The position numbers and the translations under genes are program-made. The notes beneath the pieces are model-generated. The model was not told where the DNA came from and made no database searches. It saw only the letters and a program-made list of their open reading frames with translations. From contig OX621263.1 in assembly GCA_951640165.1 (NCBI GenBank), positions 8,934,001 to 8,998,000 on the forward strand: a DNA stretch of 64,000 nt. The letters run 5' to 3'. The stretch is from Pseudoips prasinana (taxonomy: Eukaryota; Arthropoda; Insecta; Lepidoptera; Nolidae). This document shows, piece after piece, positions 63,283 through 64,000 of the stretch; position 1 is the stretch's first letter; the number at the start of each line of letters is the position of its first letter.

Positions 63283-64000
63283 CTAATTCTCAATATCAGA
63301 ATCATCAGATTCAGAATCCGATGAATCCAATTGAAAATAGTCTTCCTGAGTTTGTGGAGGTCTTGGTTGCAACTGGAGTCGAGGCTCTATAGTGGGAGCT
63401 ACGATGAGCTTTAAGACCTCCGCGCACAATTTATTACTCTTTTTTTTTCGGTATATCCCGAAGGCTATTGATCAGAGGATCAGACGTTAAAATCAACATA
63501 TTGAGCAAGTCTCTATTCGTGGCGAGACGAGAGCACTTTCTGGTGTTGTGCTCTCTAAACCTCCGGCAATCTTTGTTTCTTGATTCTTAGGCTTCCTCTG
63601 AAAGTTGCCCTATTGGAACTATTGCCGTCTTAATCACTTCTGTACTGTGAATAAGCAATTTATGCACAGTAGCAGGCATGTAGTACCACGAGTAAAGGCT
63701 GAAATAAAGTCTTTTGGTCTCGTCACAAAGCTTTTTAAATTCAACAAGATTTATCTCGAAGCCACAAGATAATGTCCTTAACAATACATCAAAGTGTTTG
63801 ATGATTGTAACATCCAATCCTGTGATCTGAGCACTCAGTTCGGGATTCCCGAAAAAACGTCGAGCTGTGTTTCCATCATTTGTGGAACCAAATCCTGGCT
63901 TTGGCTTGTCCACAATTAGTCCCATTTCATGCTTGAATCGTTGTTTGATTTCGTCTGATCTTTGTTTTACACTTGCTTTTTCCTCTGAAGACCTAGCTTG
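63283..64000 (-). pseudogene. Transib-type (RAG1-related) transposase, C-terminal part
   Basis: Minus-strand frame entering from beyond the window: ARSSEEKASVKQRSDEIKQR, GFGSTNDGNTARRFFGNPEL, ITGLDVTIIKHFDVLLRTLS, WYYMPATVHKLLIHSTEVIK and PIGQLSEEA. Then a TAA stop (63587-63589) sits where a glutamine is expected. It continues in frame as ESRNKDCRRFREHNTRKCSR and LLNMLILTSDPLINSLRD. An A-run near 63445 needs a shift to reach SNKLCAEVLKLIVAP and an acidic D/S-rich tail ending at 63283. The SEEA.ESRNK..RRFR..N.R.S pattern matches the RAG1 core around its catalytic glutamate (SEGNESGNKLFRRFR in RAG1). Truncated by the window edge; not functional as read. Confidence 0.7.

Overview
The window looks like accessory/intronic nuclear DNA of a moth or butterfly (Lepidoptera). 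This is inferred from the repeat set: tRNA-headed SINEs of the type common in Lepidoptera, Helitron-like elements with a GC hairpin and CTAG end, CR1/Jockey-group, RTE-clade and R1-clade LINEs, a cecropia/Hsmar1-type mariner and a Transib relic. Base composition is AT-rich, there is no bacterial gene layout, and the only likely host coding sequences are short first exons. No rRNA, intact tRNA, CRISPR array or complete host gene was seen.

Layout. 1-1130: G/T-only satellite-like array running off the left edge. 1.3-5.6 kb: MITEs, LINE 3' ends, an RTE tail, a SINE split by a TA-flanked MITE, and on the minus strand a probable first exon of a type II membrane protein (2713-2821). 5.9-15.3 kb: three CR1/Jockey-group LINEs; the last (ORF1 with an FP-like C-terminal domain, ORF2 with endonuclease and reverse transcriptase) is nearly full length but carries four visible lesions. 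15.7-17.4 kb: a fold-back element with two 601-bp inverted arms around the 3' part of a DD41D Tc1/mariner-type transposase. 17.8-27.6 kb: two paralogous blocks (about 17820-20885 and 24068-27626), each with its own insertions, separated by a 961-bp-period tandem duplication and an RTE endonuclease fragment. 28-42 kb: dispersed SINEs, Helitron-like elements and MITEs, plus an R1 LINE nested in an RTE tail with a 12-bp target duplication.

42.5-47.1 kb is the best host locus: a clean first exon (43393-43708) with an engrailed-homology-1 repressor motif and a consensus splice donor, probably a homeobox gene of the Msx/Drop type. The putative first intron begins 44 bp before a TIR-bounded 3.28-kb element with at least eleven copies of a TATTACCGAC-like motif. 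That element contains an apparently intact 1288-bp mariner.

47-64 kb: SINE-tail modules, Helitron-like copies, a 3'-truncated retrocopy with 11-bp target duplications, a minimal RTE derivative, a hAT-like remnant and, running off the right edge on the minus strand, a Transib (RAG1-related) transposase C-terminus with one stop codon and one frameshift.

Most sequence is therefore layered transposon insertion. Several insertions can be ordered by nesting or by comparison with a paralogous empty site. All family assignments were made by eye from motifs, without database searches.
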